Below are positions 62,090 to 64,000 of a DNA stretch of 64,000 nucleotides, piece by piece (position 1 is the stretch's first letter; each line of letters starts with the position of its first letter). Made by a program: the position numbers and the translations under genes. Source of the DNA: Shimia sp. Alg240-R146 (GTDB lineage Bacteria > Pseudomonadota > Alphaproteobacteria > Rhodobacterales > Rhodobacteraceae); contig NZ_CAMZOK010000001.1 in the NCBI RefSeq assembly GCF_947331465.1, forward strand, positions 558,001-622,000, read 5' to 3'. Below the pieces are notes generated by a model. That model was given only the letters and a program-made list of their open reading frames with translations, was not told the DNA's origin and ran no database searches.

Positions 62090-63384
62090 TCCGGTATGTG
62101 ATTGCATTTGTTTCCGTGTTTGCGGCCTTGCCAGCCTGGGCTGAGATCAACATCAAAGAGGTCACGTCGCCTGGCGGTATTAAGGCTTGGTTGGTGGAAG
62201 AGCCTTCCATTCCCTTTGTCGCGGTGGAGCTAAGGTTTCGTGGCGGCACTTCGCTGGACGCAGAAGGCAAGCGCGGGGCCACTAATTTGATGGTTGGTCT
62301 TCTTGAGGAAGGTGCTGGCGATCTGGATGCACAAGGGTTCGCGCGGCAAAGCGAAGAGTTGGCGGCGCAGTTTGGCTATGACAGCCATGCGGATGCGGTG
62401 TCGATTTCGGCACGGTTTTTGACAGAGAACCGGGACGAGGCGCTGGCGTTGTTGCGGCTGTCCTTGGTTGAGCCGTCCTTTCCCGAAGTCGCCGTTGAGC
62501 GGGTGCGGGGGCAGGTGTTGTCGGGACTGCGCAGCAGTCTGAAAGACCCTGACAAAATCGCTGGTAAACGCATGAGCGCGCTGACATATGGGGCGCATCC
62601 CTATGCCACGGCCGGAGAAGGCACAATTGAAAGTGTTAGTGCGTTGACGCGCGATGACATCGTGGCCGCGCACCAAGGCGCTTTGTCTAAGGACCGGCTG
62701 TATGTTGGCGTGGTGGGCGACATCACTGCCGAAGAGTTGGGCCCTATGTTGGATCAGCTGTTGGGTGCTTTGCCGGAGACAGGGGCGTCTTTGCCGGGCG
62801 AGGCGGACCTGACATTTGGCGGCGGTATCGACGTGGTGGATTTTGACACGCCGCAATCGGTGGCGGTGTTTGCGCAGCCCGGTATTCACCGCAACGACGA
62901 GGACTTTTTCCCGGCTTATGTGTTGAACGTGGTGCTTGGTGGTGGCGGCTTTGAAAGCCGTTTGATGACCGAGGTGCGCCAGAAGCGTGGCCTGACCTAT
63001 GGTGTCTATTCCTATCTGGTCCTGCGCGATCAGGCGAACGTGTACATGGGCTCCGTTTCCAGCGCGAATGATCGCGTGGCGGAGGCTATTGACGTGATCC
63101 GCGCGGAATGGGCGAAGATGGCCGATACTGGCGCAACACCGGACGAGGTTGAGAAAGCCAAAGCTCTGTTAACCGGCGCGTATCCGCTGCGGTTTGATGG
63201 CAACGGGTCGATTGCCAGAATTATGGTGGGTATGCAGATGGACGGCATGCCGGTCGACTACATCGTGAACCGCAATGATTTGGTGAATGCGGTGACGGTT
63301 GAGGATGTGAATCGCGTGGCGAAGGAATTTCTGGACCCTGACCTGCTGACATTTGTCGTCGTAGGGAAACCGGACGGGGTTTGA
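62086..63384 (+). CDS. M16-family peptidase, non-catalytic subunit
   Basis: A 432-residue exported M16 homologue with a signal peptide ending PAWA (residue 18). The zinc-binding motif is missing: where HxxEH should be, the sequence reads NLMVGLLEEGAGDLD. The C-terminal FESRLMTEVRQKRGLTYGVYS keeps the Arg/Tyr pair used by the inactive partner in two-subunit M16 enzymes. Start ATG 62086 overlaps the stop of the active subunit, fitting equal production of the two chains. Confidence 0.92.
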   Translation: MIRYVIAFVSVFAALPAWAEINIKEVTSPGGIKAWLVEEPSIPFVAVELRFRGGTSLDAEGKRGATNLMVGLLEEGAGDLDAQGFARQSEELAAQFGYDSHADAVSISARFLTENRDEALALLRLSLVEPSFPEVAVERVRGQVLSGLRSSLKDPDKIAGKRMSALTYGAHPYATAGEGTIESVSALTRDDIVAAHQGALSKDRLYVGVVGDITAEELGPMLDQLLGALPETGASLPGEADLTFGGGIDVVDFDTPQSVAVFAQPGIHRNDEDFFPAYVLNVVLGGGGFESRLMTEVRQKRGLTYGVYSYLVLRDQANVYMGSVSSANDRVAEAIDVIRAEWAKMADTGATPDEVEKAKALLTGAYPLRFDGNGSIARIMVGMQMDGMPVDYIVNRNDLVNAVTVEDVNRVAKEFLDPDLLTFVVVGKPDGV

Positions 63385-63385
63385 G

Positions 63386-63449
63386 GGGCTTTGCCCCTGC
63401 GCCAGCAAACTGGCGCTACCCCAGGGTGTTTTGGCCAGAAAGAAGAAGG
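63386..63449 (+). repeat. Intergenic repeat, copy 3
   Basis: GGGGCTTTGCCCC, a GCGCCAG/CTGGCGC hairpin, then CCCCAGGGTGTTTTGGCCAG and a purine-rich end. It is the clearest of three copies (see 11662-11716 and 18948-19016) and follows the M16 genes. Confidence 0.6.
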
Positions 63450-63475
63450 GCGGCCCGATTGGGGCCGCCCTCTTT
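63448..63475. terminator. Terminator between M16 and aldehyde dehydrogenase genes
   Basis: A nine-pair stem (63448-63456 with 63462-63470) with a five-base loop and T-rich tails on both strands; it serves the two convergent genes. Confidence 0.8.
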
Positions 63476-63498
63476 GGTTTCCGTGGGAGCTGCGTGGC

Positions 63499-64000
63499 TT
63501 ATTCGCCGTAAGGCACCCAGATGTTTTTGACCTCGGTGGCGGCCTGCAGGAAGGTGCGGCCTTCGCCTTCGGTCCCCATCCAGTCGCAGGCCATGCCGTT
63601 GTTGACCCATGTGCGTTTCAGGTTGCCAGCGCTTTCGCGCTCAATCTCAGCTGAGACGTCGGCGCCGGAGAAAGACCAGACAGCGTCCACGTCCATGTGA
63701 CCCGCGAGGGGTTTGGCAAGCTCAGCATGGCTGCCGGTGAGAATGTTCACCACGCCAGCGGGCAGATCAGAGGTTTCGAGCACCTGATAGAAATCGGTCG
63801 CCGCCAACGGAAAGGCTTGCGAGGCCGCGAGAACAACGCGGTTGCCCATGGCAATCGCGGGCGCCATCGCCGAGATCAGACCCAGCAGGGGGGTGTCGTC
63901 GGGGCAAAGGGCGCCGATCACGCCAACCGGTTCTTTCATCGCCAGCGCCACGCCGCGGATTGGCACGCCATGCGCCTGACCATCGTATTTGTCGGCCCAT
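63499..64000 (-). CDS. Aldehyde dehydrogenase-family protein, 3' part
   Basis: The C-terminal part of an aldehyde dehydrogenase superfamily protein that runs off the right edge; the frame is open to the last base (WADKYDGQAHGVPIRG before the first internal methionine). The fold is recognisable from EPVGVIGALCPDDTPLLGLI and PAGVVNILTG. In this part the usual FTGS and catalytic-cysteine segments are replaced (VWSFSGADVSAEIERESAG), and the protein ends soon afterwards. This fits the non-catalytic second half of the long double-domain aldehyde dehydrogenases of Rhodobacterales, but the first half lies outside. Confidence 0.82.
   Translation of the reverse strand, partial: WADKYDGQAHGVPIRGVALAMKEPVGVIGALCPDDTPLLGLISAMAPAIAMGNRVVLAASQAFPLAATDFYQVLETSDLPAGVVNILTGSHAELAKPLAGHMDVDAVWSFSGADVSAEIERESAGNLKRTWVNNGMACDWMGTEGEGRTFLQAATEVKNIWVPYGE

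Noticed and set aside
1-64000. tRNA, rRNA, CRISPR arrays, insertion sequences, prophage or replication origin
   Set aside because: I looked for cloverleaf-like gaps, regularly spaced repeats, transposase motifs and terminal inverted repeats and saw none that I could support.

Overview
The window looks like a chromosomal segment of a marine alphaproteobacterium of the order Rhodobacterales (Roseobacter group). The evidence is its high G+C content, the complete taurine-to-sulfate pathway (tauABC, tpa, xsc, pta, soeABC), a TauR regulator with CTGGAC-type boxes, the rbfA-truB-rpsO-pnp order, the rsmB / heparinase II/III / purH / lspA / DUF3035 lipoprotein / paired M16 peptidase order, and intergenic repeats typical of this order. 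No rRNA, tRNA, CRISPR array, insertion sequence or prophage was seen. Genes are cut at both ends: glcF on the left, an aldehyde dehydrogenase on the right.

Layout. 1-8.8 kb: the 3' end of glcF, a secreted trypsin-like protease, an Hsp20 chaperone, an MFS exporter, a large secreted phytase/esterase-like protein, an alpha/beta hydrolase, a P1-family peptidase, and a divergent ohr / ohrR organic-peroxide pair with two operator-like repeats. 8.9-17.2 kb: a run of nine closely packed + strand genes built around an unusual AAA+ ATPase, with a coiled-coil protein, small membrane proteins and proteins of unknown function. Two lower-G+C genes (a DUF4279-like protein and a putative AbiC-type abortive-infection protein) sit inside this run. 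It is the best candidate here for an undescribed system.

17.2-32.7 kb: the taurine superlocus. TauABC imports taurine. Tpa transaminates it to sulfoacetaldehyde. Xsc makes acetyl phosphate and sulfite. Pta makes acetyl-CoA, and SoeABC oxidises sulfite to sulfate at the membrane. A short citrate synthase lies between soeA and pta and could feed the acetyl-CoA into the TCA cycle. TauR is encoded between tpa and xsc, and paired CTGG-type repeats 22-23 bp apart occur upstream of xsc, tauR and tpa. TauC carries an extra domain that reads like a bacterial cadherin/VCBS-type Ig-like fold.

32.7-49.1 kb: an aldehyde dehydrogenase, a 1-Cys-type peroxiredoxin, a chemotaxis receptor and a Crp-like regulator. 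Then comes the RNA-maturation block rbfA, truB, rpsO, pnp on the minus strand, with unrelated genes scattered through it (SGNH lipoprotein, glycine-zipper protein, AraC regulator, RTX-type calcium-binding protein, DUF1643, polysaccharide lyase, phosphodiester glycosidase). A short minus-strand stretch near 38.65 kb resembles a decayed cytochrome P450 haem-binding loop.

49.2-64 kb: dapB, a three-gene ABC importer for a quaternary amine (betaine/choline/TMAO type) with a double-domain permease, a DUF1674/SDHAF4-like protein, rsmB, a heparinase II/III-like protein, purH, lspA, a DUF3035 (BamF-like) lipoprotein, an active/inactive M16 peptidase pair and the end of an aldehyde dehydrogenase with no visible catalytic cysteine in the part seen.
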